DNA from: DATMBF01 sp035559595 | GTDB taxonomy: Bacteria > Bacteroidota > Ignavibacteria > UBA10030 | Assembly: GCA_035559595.1 (NCBI GenBank) | Contig: DATMBF010000005.1 | Span: 1 to 64,000 of the forward strand | DNA: 64,000 nt | Reading direction: 5' to 3' | Shown here: positions 8,154-16,602 of the stretch, one piece after another | Layout: the number at the start of each line of letters is the position of its first letter | How positions within the stretch are numbered: the first letter of the stretch is position 1 | Notes under the pieces: model-generated | The model's database searches: none | Told to the model about the DNA's origin: nothing | Seen by the model: the letters and a program-made list of their open reading frames with translations, nothing else | Position numbers and translations under genes: made by a program

Positions 8154-8224
8154 GTTCATTGTGTCGGTACGGCTGTCAGGCGTTCACAACAGAAGAAGGA
8201 CTCTCGCACATTACAAGCTCTGAC

Positions 8225-8542
8225 ATGAACGGGAAAAGCATCAAAGTCAAAATCTTCGGATCGGAGTATCCGTTACGCGGTGAGAACGAAGATTTCACGA
8301 AGAAGGTCGCCGCGTATGTGGATTCGATGCTCAATAGAATTCATGAACGAATCCCGGAACAGCCGCCGCTGACGGTGGCCGTTCTCTCTGCCCTGAATAT
8401 CTCCGAAGACCTTCTCAAGGAGCGGGAGAAGAACCACAAAGCCGTTTCAGAGCTGGAAATGGAAATCACGAAGTTGTCCAACTACCTGGAGAACTGTTTG
8501 TCTGGAGACGGAGAGGAAGGCTTCAGCACTGGTCCGCGTTAG
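8225..8542 (+). CDS. zapA: Cell division protein ZapA
   Basis: A 105-residue ZapA-family protein. The N-terminal beta-alpha-beta head has the family pattern (KSIKVKIFGSEYPLRGENE, then a helix with KKVAAYVDSMLNRI), followed by TVAVLSALNISEDLL and a long coiled-coil tail. ZapA bundles FtsZ filaments at midcell. An in-frame ATG at 8159 would add 22 residues that do not fit the family, so the start at 8225 (MNGKSIKVKIFG) was chosen. The following 340-base gap before rny is the place where 6S RNA is often encoded. Confidence 0.85.
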   Translation: MNGKSIKVKIFGSEYPLRGENEDFTKKVAAYVDSMLNRIHERIPEQPPLTVAVLSALNISEDLLKEREKNHKAVSELEMEITKLSNYLENCLSGDGEEGFSTGPR

Positions 8543-8885
8543 ACGGACCTCTTTCTGTTTCGAACGTTCTTTTCCATACAACGGTCGGATGCACGTGTTG
8601 AGTCCGCACCGTCAGCCGTAATCAAACCATATTAAAGAACCTTACAAGTAACTTTAATAGGGAGCTTGACTCAATAAGCGTGGAGCGCAAGCCACGTTCT
8701 TCTTGATTCGTCAAGAAGATCCCTGCGATGACTCCGTTATCAACGGACGAGCGGAGTGTGGAAGTGTGAAATGCTTAGGCAGGCACCCACCGTGTAGAGA
8801 TCGAGGTTCTGACAATACACGTTGATTCTCGGCAGACGAGTGCGGATTCTTTTTTGGTTGACGGAATACCCCGGAGGGCTTGAAC
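8543..8885 (+). other. Structured intergenic region between zapA and rny
   Basis: No protein gene is seen in these 343 bases, but several hairpins are. They pair 8581-8589 with 8603-8612 (one bulged C) and 8630-8637 with 8652-8659 (TATTAAAG/CTTTAATA). 8679-8683 pairs with 8692-8696. 8699-8706 pairs with 8711-8718 around a TTCG loop. 8733-8738 pairs with 8742-8747, and 8791-8796 with 8816-8821. A last short stem, 8828-8831/8837-8840, precedes a T-run at 8850-8855. GGAGGG at 8873-8878 is the rny ribosome site. Confidence 0.7.
8660..8855 (+). ncRNA. Candidate 6S RNA or other structured RNA
   Basis: The hairpin-rich part of the zapA-rny gap is about 195 bases and ends in a T-run, close to the usual 180-200 nt of 6S RNA. 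In many bacteria the 6S RNA gene lies next to zapA. No tmRNA, RNase P or SRP RNA signature motif is present. I could not draw the single long closing stem with a central bubble that defines 6S RNA, and the 5' end is a guess. The support is location, size and local pairing only. It could instead be an rny leader. Confidence 0.3.
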
Positions 8886-10445
8886 ATGGAACCGGTTCTC
8901 ATTCTTAGCATTGTGGGCATTGCCGCGTTGGCGTTTGCTGCCGGTTGGTGGTTGAACGCGCGAGCCGGGCAGAACAAGATCGCTAGCGCCGAACAGCGCG
9001 CCAAACAAATCCTTGAGAATGCAGAAAAGGATGCCAACACGTTAAAGCGTGAAAAACTTCTCGAAGTCAAGGATGAATGGTATCGGAAGAAAAAGGAGTT
9101 TGACCAAGAATCCAACGCCAAGCGGAATAAGCTGCAGGCATTTGAAAAACAGCTGCTCTCTCGAGAGGAGAACGTTGATCGAAAACTCGACCTCCTGAAC
9201 AAGAAAGAGCAGAGTCTCCAGAGCATCCAGCGGGAGTTGGAGGAAAAGCGTCGGCGAATCGAAGAGCGGGAGGAAGAATTGAACCGACTCATCGATGAAG
9301 AGACCAACAAACTTGAGCGAATTGCGGGAATCAGTCGGGAAGATGCCAAGAAGCAGCTTATGGAGAACCTTGTGGAAAGCGCGAAGACGGAGGCGGCTCA
9401 GCTCTTGAAAGACATGCGGGATAAGGCCAAGGCTGAAGCGAAGATCGAGGCAAGCAAGATCATCATTCAAGCGATTCAGCGAAGCGCCACCGACCATACG
9501 GTCGAGACGACCGTGAGCGTGCTGAATCTCGAAAGCGACGAGATGAAGGGGCGAATCATTGGTCGCGAGGGCCGCAATATCCGGGCCTTCGAGGCGGCGA
9601 CGGGCGTTGATGTGATTGTTGACGATACACCGGAGGCCGTAATCCTCTCCGGATTCGATCCGTTCCGCCGTGAGGTAGCCCGCATCGCACTCGAGCGGCT
9701 CATCGCCGATGGGCGCATTCACCCGGCCCGGATCGAGGAGATTGTCGAAAAGGTCAGAAAAGAACTTGAGGAAGAGGTGGTGCGGCTCGGCGAGAATACC
9801 CTCCTCGAGGTTGGCCTGCACACAGCCCATCCGGAAATCGTCAAGCACATCGGTCGTATGAAGTATCGGTCGAGCTACGGACAGAACCTGCTCCAGCACA
9901 GTATTGAAGTTGCCTATCTCTGCGGCATACTGGCATCGGAGCTTCGCTTGGACGCCAATCTCGCCAAGAGGGCGGGATTGCTCCACGATATCGGTAAGAC
10001 CGTCGATAAGAGCATCGAAGGACCTCACGCGCTTATTGGTTTCGAACTCTGTAAGAAGTTCAATGAACACGTGATCGTCTGCAACGCCGTCGGTTCGCAC
10101 CATGAAGATATCCCCATGGAACATCCGATCGCGGCGCTTGTTCAGGCGGCAGACTCTATCAGCGGCGCGCGGCCGGGGGCCCGTCGCGAGTCTGTAGAGG
10201 GTTATGTGAAGCGCCTTGAGAAGCTGGAGCACGTCGCGAAATCGTTCAATGGCGTCCTCAATTGCTATGCGATTCAGGCCGGTCGGGAGATTCGAGTGAT
10301 TGTCAATCACGAAAAGGTGGATGATGCCACGGCCGACCAGCTTTCGCACGACATCGCCCAGAGAATTCAGCAGGAGATGGAATATCCGGGACAGATCAAA
10401 GTTACCGTTATTCGAGAGTTCCGTTCCGTCTCTTATGCGAAATAA
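8886..10445 (+). CDS. rny: Ribonuclease Y
   Basis: A 519-residue membrane-anchored endoribonuclease that starts mRNA decay. An N-terminal transmembrane helix (about 5-24) is followed by a long charged coiled coil to about residue 200, a KH domain (MKGRIIGREGRNIRAFE), and an HD phosphohydrolase domain with GLLHDIGK and GSHHEDIP. Length and architecture are normal. A TTG at 8880 is too close to the GGAGGG site; the ATG at 8886 is spaced seven bases from it and was chosen. Confidence 0.96.
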   Translation: MEPVLILSIVGIAALAFAAGWWLNARAGQNKIASAEQRAKQILENAEKDANTLKREKLLEVKDEWYRKKKEFDQESNAKRNKLQAFEKQLLSREENVDRKLDLLNKKEQSLQSIQRELEEKRRRIEEREEELNRLIDEETNKLERIAGISREDAKKQLMENLVESAKTEAAQLLKDMRDKAKAEAKIEASKIIIQAIQRSATDHTVETTVSVLNLESDEMKGRIIGREGRNIRAFEAATGVDVIVDDTPEAVILSGFDPFRREVARIALERLIADGRIHPARIEEIVEKVRKELEEEVVRLGENTLLEVGLHTAHPEIVKHIGRMKYRSSYGQNLLQHSIEVAYLCGILASELRLDANLAKRAGLLHDIGKTVDKSIEGPHALIGFELCKKFNEHVIVCNAVGSHHEDIPMEHPIAALVQAADSISGARPGARRESVEGYVKRLEKLEHVAKSFNGVLNCYAIQAGREIRVIVNHEKVDDATADQLSHDIAQRIQQEMEYPGQIKVTVIREFRSVSYAK

Positions 10446-10478
10446 GCGTCTTTCCCTCTACCCTACGTTCTTCAACCT

Positions 10479-11105
10479 ATGGCACGACGATCCGGCATCC
10501 TGAAGGTCGGCATCACCGGTGGCATCGGCAGCGGCAAATCGTTTGTTTGTTCGATCTTTGAATCGAACGGAATTCCTGTCCTTTATGCTGACGCCATCGC
10601 ACGGGAAATCTGCGATACCGACGAGAAGATCAAGAAGCCTCTTATCAAGCTTTTGGGGAAAGAGGCCTATGGAATCGATGGGACGCTCGATCGTCCGTAT
10701 GTGGCCGAAAAGATTTTCGGTAACAAGACGCTTCACCAGAAACTCAACCGGATTGTCCATCCGGCCGTGGCAAAGGAAATCGAACGACAAATCCTGAAAC
10801 TGGGAGAGGCCGGCAAGCAGATGGTTCTTGTTGAGGCCGCCCTTATTTATGAAGCGGGACTGGATAAGCGGCTCGATTACGTTGTGGTCGTGGAGGCAGA
10901 TGAGGCAACCCGCATCGGTCGATTGATCGATCGTGACAGAACCACCGAGGACCAAATTCGCAAACGAATGAATTCTCAATGGAATAGTGCGGAGAAGATC
11001 AAGCGGGCGGACTTCGTCCTGTACAACAACGGTTCCAAAGAAGAACTCGCCCAACGAGTTGAGTTCCTGAAAAACCTCCTATCCGCAATGATCTCCAAGC
11101 AATGA
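10479..11105 (+). CDS. coaE: Dephospho-CoA kinase
   Basis: A 208-residue P-loop kinase for the last step of coenzyme A synthesis (dephospho-CoA plus ATP to CoA). The Walker A motif GITGGIGSGKS is at residues 11-21, followed by the LYADAIAREI acceptor region, the HP-A-V motif (IVHPAVAKEI) and the RDRTTEDQIRKRMNSQ lid segment. Normal length. Its stop overlaps the start of the downstream aminotransferase by four bases (ATGA), which implies translational coupling. Confidence 0.96.
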   Translation: MARRSGILKVGITGGIGSGKSFVCSIFESNGIPVLYADAIAREICDTDEKIKKPLIKLLGKEAYGIDGTLDRPYVAEKIFGNKTLHQKLNRIVHPAVAKEIERQILKLGEAGKQMVLVEAALIYEAGLDKRLDYVVVVEADEATRIGRLIDRDRTTEDQIRKRMNSQWNSAEKIKRADFVLYNNGSKEELAQRVEFLKNLLSAMISKQ

Positions 11106-12292
11106 ACAAAACAGAAACACTATTCGATAAAGAGCACCGACTTTTCTTCCAGACGTATAAACGACTGCCCCTGGACATCGAGCGGGGTGAAGGGTGCTAT
11201 CTGTTTGATCGTCAGGGCAAGCGGTATCTGGATTTCTTCGGTGGCTTGGCTGTCAATGCTCTCGGTTACAATCACCCCGGTGTGAAGAAGGCCATTCAAA
11301 CGCAAACGGACAAGTACATCCATCTTTCCAATTACTACGTTCAAGAGCCACAGGTTCAGCTTGCGGAAAAACTCCTCTCGCTGACCGGTTACCAGCGTGT
11401 CTTCTTTTCCAATAGTGGCACAGAAGCCATTGAAGGCGCCATCAAGCTTGCCAGGAAGTGGGGAAAGAAACATGGGAAGACGGAGATGTATGGAATGTCA
11501 AATTCGTTTCATGGTCGCACGATGGGTGCCCTCTCGCTCACCGAACGACTGAAATATCGACAAGACTACGAGCCGTTCTTGGATCATATTCATCACCTCC
11601 AGTTCAACAGCATTCTGGAGCTGAGAGACAAGGTTGACGAGAACACTCTGGCTCTCGTCCTCGAATTCATTCAAGGGGAGGGAGGAGTTCATGTTGTCAG
11701 CCAGGAATATGTGGACGAGCTGAAATCCCTTCGGGAGAAGTTCGGATTCCTGATCATTGCTGATGCCATCCAATGCGGCATTGGTCGGACCGGCAAGTTC
11801 TTCAGTTTCGAGCATTTCAATATACGCCCCGATATCGTCTGTATTGCGAAAGCCATCGGAGGGGGGCTTCCTCTCGGCGCGCTGCTGGGTAACGAGCGAG
11901 TCGCCGACGTGTTCACCTACGGCGTTCACGGCACGACATTCGGCGGCAACCCTGTTGCGTGCGCAGCCGGACTCGTTGTTTTGCATGAGATTGCCGACAA
12001 CGGGCTTATGAGACAGGCTGGGGAAATTGGCGGATATTTGAAATCGAAGTTTAACGAACTCAAGACTCAGTTCCCTCATCTTATCAAAGATGTCCGCGGA
12101 ATCGGCTGTATGCTTGGGGTCGAATTGACCATTGAAGGTCAACCGATCGTCGATGAGTTACAGGACCGCGGCATTCTCGTCAACTGCACGAATACAACCG
12201 TTCTCCGATTCCTTCCTCCATACATCATTACCCGCGAGCAATGCGATACCCTGATCAGCGAACTTAAGTCGGTTTTGACAAAACAGAGGTAG
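11102..12292 (+). CDS. Class III aminotransferase, acetylornithine/ornithine aminotransferase-like
   Basis: A 396-residue PLP enzyme of the ArgD/ornithine aminotransferase family. It has the SNSGTEAIEGAIKLARK cofactor-phosphate segment, the FHGRTMGALS motif, IQCGIGRTGKFF, and the Schiff-base lysine in CIAKAIGGGLPLGA. Substrates in this family are omega-amino groups of acetylornithine, succinyl-diaminopimelate or related compounds, and the exact one cannot be read from sequence. One oddity: the usual 'DE(V/I)Q' block reads DAIQ, with alanine replacing the common glutamate, while the pyridine-binding Asp is kept. The start overlaps coaE. No other arginine or lysine gene is nearby. Confidence 0.85.
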   Translation: MNKTETLFDKEHRLFFQTYKRLPLDIERGEGCYLFDRQGKRYLDFFGGLAVNALGYNHPGVKKAIQTQTDKYIHLSNYYVQEPQVQLAEKLLSLTGYQRVFFSNSGTEAIEGAIKLARKWGKKHGKTEMYGMSNSFHGRTMGALSLTERLKYRQDYEPFLDHIHHLQFNSILELRDKVDENTLALVLEFIQGEGGVHVVSQEYVDELKSLREKFGFLIIADAIQCGIGRTGKFFSFEHFNIRPDIVCIAKAIGGGLPLGALLGNERVADVFTYGVHGTTFGGNPVACAAGLVVLHEIADNGLMRQAGEIGGYLKSKFNELKTQFPHLIKDVRGIGCMLGVELTIEGQPIVDELQDRGILVNCTNTTVLRFLPPYIITREQCDTLISELKSVLTKQR

Positions 12293-12368
12293 TTCATAGC
12301 TTGCTTGTTGGGGGGATGAAGGTGATTGCCACGGTTGTTAACGCACGAATTTTTTCGTACTTTTCCCC

Positions 12369-13862
12369 ATGACCTTCCTCGATAGCCTCGAAGGAAAACC
12401 GCGATGCCACTGTGGGATTTTCGGCATTTTCGGTCACCCCGAGGCAGCTCTGATGACCTACTACGGCCTTCTCGCCCTCCAGCATCGTGGACAGGAAGCC
12501 GCGGGCATTGTCGCATCCGAATATCTCCACGACCGCAAGAAATGGCACTTCAATGTTCATAAGGGAGTCGGCCTTGTTACCGATGTCTTTCGCGACGAAC
12601 AAATTCTGAAGCAGGTCCTCAAAGGCTCCTCCGCCATCGGTCACAATCGATACTCCACGACAGGTTCGGCGGATAACAAATTCAACATCCAACCCTTCAT
12701 CGTGAATTACAAGAGCGGAAATCTTTCGCTTGCGCACAACGGCAACCTGACTAACTTCCACACGCTCCGCGAATTACTTCAACACGAAGGAACGATTTTT
12801 CAATCAACTTCGGATAGTGAAATTATCCTCCATCTCGCTGCTCGAAGCAAGCAATCCGATCAAGTTCTCCAAATCAAAGAGGCACTCGAAACCGTTGAAG
12901 GCGCGTATTCTCTCGTGATTCTTACCGACCAGAGCCTTATCGCCGCACGAGATCCATACGGATTCCGGCCGCTTGCGCTGGGCCGGTTGGGTGAAGCCTT
13001 TGTCGTAGCTTCGGAGACGTGTGGATTCGACATCATCGGAGCCGAGTATGTCCGCGATATTGCTCCGGGGGAGATTCTCGTGATCGACAGGACCGGCGTT
13101 CATCCTGAAGAGCTTAAGAGCTTGTGGGTCTCGAAGAAAGCCGCGCGATCACATCATTGCATTTTTGAATACATCTACTTCTCCCGCCCGGATAGCAAAG
13201 TCTTTGGCGAAAATGTTGACAAGGTGAGACGAAAGCTTGGCAAACTCTTGGCTCGCGAGTCACCGGTGAAGGCGGACGACGATGATACGGTGATCGTCAT
13301 CAATGTTCCGGATTCCAGCAACACGGCAACGCTGGGATTCGTCTCGGAAAGCAACAAGATGGGAAACGATGTGAGGCTGGAGATCGGATTGATTCGCAGT
13401 CACTACGTGGGCCGAACGTTTATTCAACCGGATCAGAATAGCCGCGAGATCAAGGTGAAGACGAAGTTCAACACCGTGAAGGGTGTGCTGAAAGACAAGG
13501 TCGTGGTGATTGTGGATGATTCGATTGTGCGCGGCACGACTTCAAAGCAGCTTGTGAAACTGATCCGCGACGCGCAGCCGAAGGAGATTCATTTCCGTGT
13601 TACCTCTCCGCCTATCACCCATCCCTGCTACTATGGCATGGATTTCCCGAGCGAAGAGGAATTGATCGCAAACCGACTTGAGGGGAATGTGTCGGAAATT
13701 GCAAAAGAGCTCGGCGTCGACAGTCTGGCATACCTGTCGATGGAGAGCCTGCTTGAGGCGGCAAAACTTGAGAAGCCGACGCATTATTGCACGGCCTGCT
13801 TCAGCGGGAAGTATCCAGTGGCCATCGACAGACAAACTGCTAAGGACGCTAACGAGGCTTGA
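12369..13862 (+). CDS. purF: Amidophosphoribosyltransferase (Fe-S, propeptide type)
   Basis: Catalyses the first committed step of purine synthesis (PRPP plus glutamine to phosphoribosylamine). The 497-residue protein has an N-terminal Ntn glutaminase domain whose nucleophile Cys15 (CGIFGIFG) follows a 14-residue propeptide that must be removed. The phosphoribosyltransferase domain carries VVIVDDSIVRGTTSKQL. Cysteines in HHCIFEYIYFSRPD, THPCYYG and the C-terminal YCTACFSGKYP match the positions of the 4Fe-4S ligands in the Bacillus-type enzyme, so an oxygen-sensitive cluster is likely. The start ATG has no clear ribosome site. pgsA overlaps its stop by one base. Confidence 0.95.
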   Translation: MTFLDSLEGKPRCHCGIFGIFGHPEAALMTYYGLLALQHRGQEAAGIVASEYLHDRKKWHFNVHKGVGLVTDVFRDEQILKQVLKGSSAIGHNRYSTTGSADNKFNIQPFIVNYKSGNLSLAHNGNLTNFHTLRELLQHEGTIFQSTSDSEIILHLAARSKQSDQVLQIKEALETVEGAYSLVILTDQSLIAARDPYGFRPLALGRLGEAFVVASETCGFDIIGAEYVRDIAPGEILVIDRTGVHPEELKSLWVSKKAARSHHCIFEYIYFSRPDSKVFGENVDKVRRKLGKLLARESPVKADDDDTVIVINVPDSSNTATLGFVSESNKMGNDVRLEIGLIRSHYVGRTFIQPDQNSREIKVKTKFNTVKGVLKDKVVVIVDDSIVRGTTSKQLVKLIRDAQPKEIHFRVTSPPITHPCYYGMDFPSEEELIANRLEGNVSEIAKELGVDSLAYLSMESLLEAAKLEKPTHYCTACFSGKYPVAIDRQTAKDANEA

Positions 13863-14431
13863 TGCTTGGCCAGACGGTTACAGCGTCAACGATTCTGAGT
13901 GCGAGCCGTGTGGTTCTTCTCATTCCACTCTGGTATTGCCTTTCGGGGTCGTTTGAAAACAACCGCTCGTGGGGGGCGGCAATCGTTGCCTTGGGTGTTC
14001 TGACGGATTTCCTCGATGGGTACCTCGCACGTCGATTGCATCAAGTCTCCGAGCTGGGGAAGATTGTCGATCCAGTGGCAGACAAAATCGCTGTCGGCGG
14101 ACTTGCCTTGATGCTCGTTTGGCTCGACAATCTGCCGGTCTGGTTTTTCGTTCTCGTGATTGTGCGGGATGTCCTGATTCTTGCAGGCGGCATCTACATC
14201 AAACGGCAGAAGAACATCATTGTTCAATCGAGCATGCCGGGAAAGCTTGCTGTTGGGGCAACGGCGGCGGTATTGTTTCTGGCGACCCTTCAAATCGAGC
14301 AACTTAGGACACTCGAAGAACTTCTGATCTGGCTAAGCGTATTCTTGTTGGTCCTCTCGTTCGTTCTCTATACCCAGCGATTGATGATCGGCCGGGCGGT
14401 GATGATAAAGGAAAGCGATGGGAATTCGTAG
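13862..14431 (+). CDS. pgsA: CDP-diacylglycerol-glycerol-3-phosphate 3-phosphatidyltransferase
   Basis: A 189-residue integral membrane CDP-alcohol phosphatidyltransferase making phosphatidylglycerol phosphate. The family motif D-x2-D-G-x2-A-R-x8-G-x3-D-x3-D is complete (TDFLDGYLARRLHQVSELG, then KIVDPVADK). Five to six hydrophobic helices are visible. The ATG at 13862 shares its A with the purF TGA. A TTG one codon earlier is less likely. The 3' end overlaps ftsY by 14 bases. Confidence 0.9.
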   Translation: MLGQTVTASTILSASRVVLLIPLWYCLSGSFENNRSWGAAIVALGVLTDFLDGYLARRLHQVSELGKIVDPVADKIAVGGLALMLVWLDNLPVWFFVLVIVRDVLILAGGIYIKRQKNIIVQSSMPGKLAVGATAAVLFLATLQIEQLRTLEELLIWLSVFLLVLSFVLYTQRLMIGRAVMIKESDGNS

Positions 14432-15380
14432 CGCTATAGAACGATTGACGTCAGGACTGACGAAGACGCGTGAGTCGCTGGTCGTAGGCATTCAGCGGCT
14501 TGTGCGGTCAAAGAAGACGGTCGACGAGGAGTTTCTTACCGATCTTGAGCAGGTTCTTCTGGCGGCTGATCTTGGTGTTCAAACGACTGAACGGATTCTC
14601 AGAGCCTTTCAGGAACGCGTGCGCGAACAGGGCTATGAGTCCGCTGATGAGCTAATGGCCTTGGTGAAGAAGGAACTTGAGGATGCACTTCAGCTGTCCG
14701 ACAGTCATCGGTTTGAAGGATTTCAAGTTCCGGATACGCCCCGTCCGTTTGTGATCATGGTCGTGGGAGTCAACGGCGCCGGGAAGACGACAACGGTTGG
14801 GAAACTTGCCTACCGTTTTTCGGAGGCCGGACACTCAGTGGTGATTGGGGCGGCCGATACGTTTCGGGCGGCGGCGAACGAGCAGCTTCAGGTGTGGGCA
14901 GAGCGCGCAAACGTGCCGTTGATTCAACAGCACCAGGGAGCTGATCCGGGCTCGGTGGCGTTCGATACGCTGAGCTCCGCAATTGCTCGAAAAGCCGATG
15001 TTGTTGTCATCGATACAGCGGGCCGATTGCATACGAAAGTGAATCTGATGGAGGAACTGGGGAAGATCAGCCGCGTGCTCAACAAACGGATGCCCGGCGC
15101 TCCACACGAGGTTCTGCTCGTGCTCGACGGAAGCACGGGCCAGAACGCCATCCAGCAGGCGAAGGAGTTTACGCAGGCCGTCAAGGTTAGCGGACTCGTC
15201 ATCACGAAACTGGATGGAACGGCCAAAGGTGGTGCGGTTGTGGCAATCAGCGATCAAATGAAGATTCCTGTGCGATTCATTGGTGTGGGTGAACAGCTTG
15301 AGGATCTTCAGCCGTTCGATAGCCGAACCTTCGTCGAAGCACTCTTTGAAAAACGCGAAGAACCGAAAGTCGCTTTATGA
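14418..15380 (+). CDS. ftsY: Signal recognition particle receptor FtsY
   Basis: A 320-residue SRP GTPase that docks ribosome-SRP complexes at the inner membrane. It consists of the NG domain only: an N helical bundle (about 1-100), then G1 GVNGAGKTTTVGKLAY, the DTFRAAANEQL insertion-box region, G3 DTAGRLHTKVNLMEEL, G4 TKLDGTAKGG and the closing GVGEQLEDLQPFD. The long acidic A domain of enterobacterial FtsY is missing, as in many other phyla. It overlaps pgsA upstream and the epimerase gene downstream (four bases). Confidence 0.97.
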   Translation: MGIRSAIERLTSGLTKTRESLVVGIQRLVRSKKTVDEEFLTDLEQVLLAADLGVQTTERILRAFQERVREQGYESADELMALVKKELEDALQLSDSHRFEGFQVPDTPRPFVIMVVGVNGAGKTTTVGKLAYRFSEAGHSVVIGAADTFRAAANEQLQVWAERANVPLIQQHQGADPGSVAFDTLSSAIARKADVVVIDTAGRLHTKVNLMEELGKISRVLNKRMPGAPHEVLLVLDGSTGQNAIQQAKEFTQAVKVSGLVITKLDGTAKGGAVVAISDQMKIPVRFIGVGEQLEDLQPFDSRTFVEALFEKREEPKVAL

Positions 15381-16393
15381 ACCTCTCGTTCTCTCAATAC
15401 GATTTGAAACTGCGATATACTTTCACGATTTCGAGGAGCTCTCGCGACGTCTCCCCTGTTGTTCTTGTCGAGCTTGAGCATGACGGCATCGTCGGTATAG
15501 GAGAAGCCTCTCCGACAAGGAGATACGGTGAGACCGTTGAGACGGTAAAGGAGTTTCTGTCGAAGATAGATCTCACAAGATTCAACGATCCCTTCCAGCT
15601 CGAATCTATCCTTCATTATGTCGATGGACTCGCGCCCGGGAATACCTCTGCGAAGGCTGCAATCGATATCGCCCTGCACGACTGGATTGGCAAAAGGGTC
15701 AATCTGCCTCTCTACAAGTATTGGGGTCTCGATAAGGAACGAACACCGCTCACCTCATTCACGATCGGGATCGATACACCGGAGGTCATCGCAAAGAAGG
15801 TGAGGGAGGCGGAGGAATATCCGATTCTGAAGATCAAACTTGGCGGAAATAACGATGAAGAGATTATGCGGGTCATCAGGAAAGTGACAGGGAAGACGCT
15901 CCGTGTTGATGCCAACGAGGGATGGAAGACGAAAGAGCTTGCGTTGGAACGTATCAAGTGGCTGGAGCAGGAGGGGGTCGAATTCATCGAGCAGCCGATG
16001 CCGGCGGAGGACCTCGCCGGCACGGCATGGCTGAAAGAGCGTGTGAACCTTCCCCTCATTGCTGATGAGAATTCCCTTCGATTGTATGATATTCCCAAGC
16101 TTCAAAACGTCTTCGACGGAATCAACATCAAACTCATGAAATGTACCGGTTTGCGTGAGGCCTGGAAGATGATCCACACGGCGCGCGCTTGCAATCTCAA
16201 GATCATGATAGGTTGCATGATCGAATCGTCAGTGGCAATTTCCGCCGCGGCTCAATTGAGTCCGTTGATCGACTATGCCGATCTCGACGGTCATGTTCTC
16301 ACAATCAACGATCCGTTCGACGGAGTGAAGATTGTGGAAGGCAAGTTAGTGCTGCCCGAGAGGCCGGGCATTGGAGCGATCCGGAGGGATTAA
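15377..16393 (+). CDS. Dipeptide (L-Ala-D/L-Glu type) epimerase
   Basis: A 338-residue member of the enolase superfamily, muconate lactonizing enzyme subgroup. Metal ligands are visible in RVDANEG, FIEQPMP and LIADENS, and the catalytic lysines in LKIKLGG and NIKLMKCTG. The C-terminal YADLDGH block is typical of L-Ala-D/L-Glu epimerases, which recycle murein peptides by epimerising the D-glutamyl residue. Exact dipeptide preference cannot be read from sequence. The start overlaps ftsY, and the next small gene begins three bases after the stop. Confidence 0.85.
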   Translation: MNLSFSQYDLKLRYTFTISRSSRDVSPVVLVELEHDGIVGIGEASPTRRYGETVETVKEFLSKIDLTRFNDPFQLESILHYVDGLAPGNTSAKAAIDIALHDWIGKRVNLPLYKYWGLDKERTPLTSFTIGIDTPEVIAKKVREAEEYPILKIKLGGNNDEEIMRVIRKVTGKTLRVDANEGWKTKELALERIKWLEQEGVEFIEQPMPAEDLAGTAWLKERVNLPLIADENSLRLYDIPKLQNVFDGINIKLMKCTGLREAWKMIHTARACNLKIMIGCMIESSVAISAAAQLSPLIDYADLDGHVLTINDPFDGVKIVEGKLVLPERPGIGAIRRD

Positions 16394-16395
16394 TT

Positions 16396-16602
16396 GTGCT
16401 GCTACGGCGGCCCAAATACCGGCGATTCTCTTACGAACCGCGATTTTATAACCCGGATCAGGATCGGGCGGAGAAGTTCCGCCGTCGGATGCGCCATGAG
16501 CGCGAAGCACATCGGAAGCCTCGAAGGTCCGTCATCATTTGGGGTGTGGTGCTGATTCTTGTTTTGTATGCTTACTTGTATCTGAGTGGAGTGATGCGAT
16601 AA
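16396..16602 (+). CDS. Small basic single-pass membrane protein
   Basis: A 68-residue protein starting at GTG, eight bases after a GGAGG site (16383-16387). The first 46 residues are very basic and aromatic (RRPKYRRFSYEPRFYNPDQD), followed by one C-terminal membrane helix (SVIIWGVVLILVLYAYLYLS). Its TAA shares a base with the mutL ATG, so it is translationally coupled to mutL. I do not recognise a family. The positive-inside rule predicts a cytoplasmic N-terminus. It was identified from the ribosome site and gene fit. Confidence 0.7.
   Translation: MLLRRPKYRRFSYEPRFYNPDQDRAEKFRRRMRHEREAHRKPRRSVIIWGVVLILVLYAYLYLSGVMR

Noticed and set aside
9042..10349. 435-codon open frame on the minus strand opposite rny
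   Set aside because: It lies fully inside a strongly supported gene, has no family-like motifs, and follows from the codon bias of rny.
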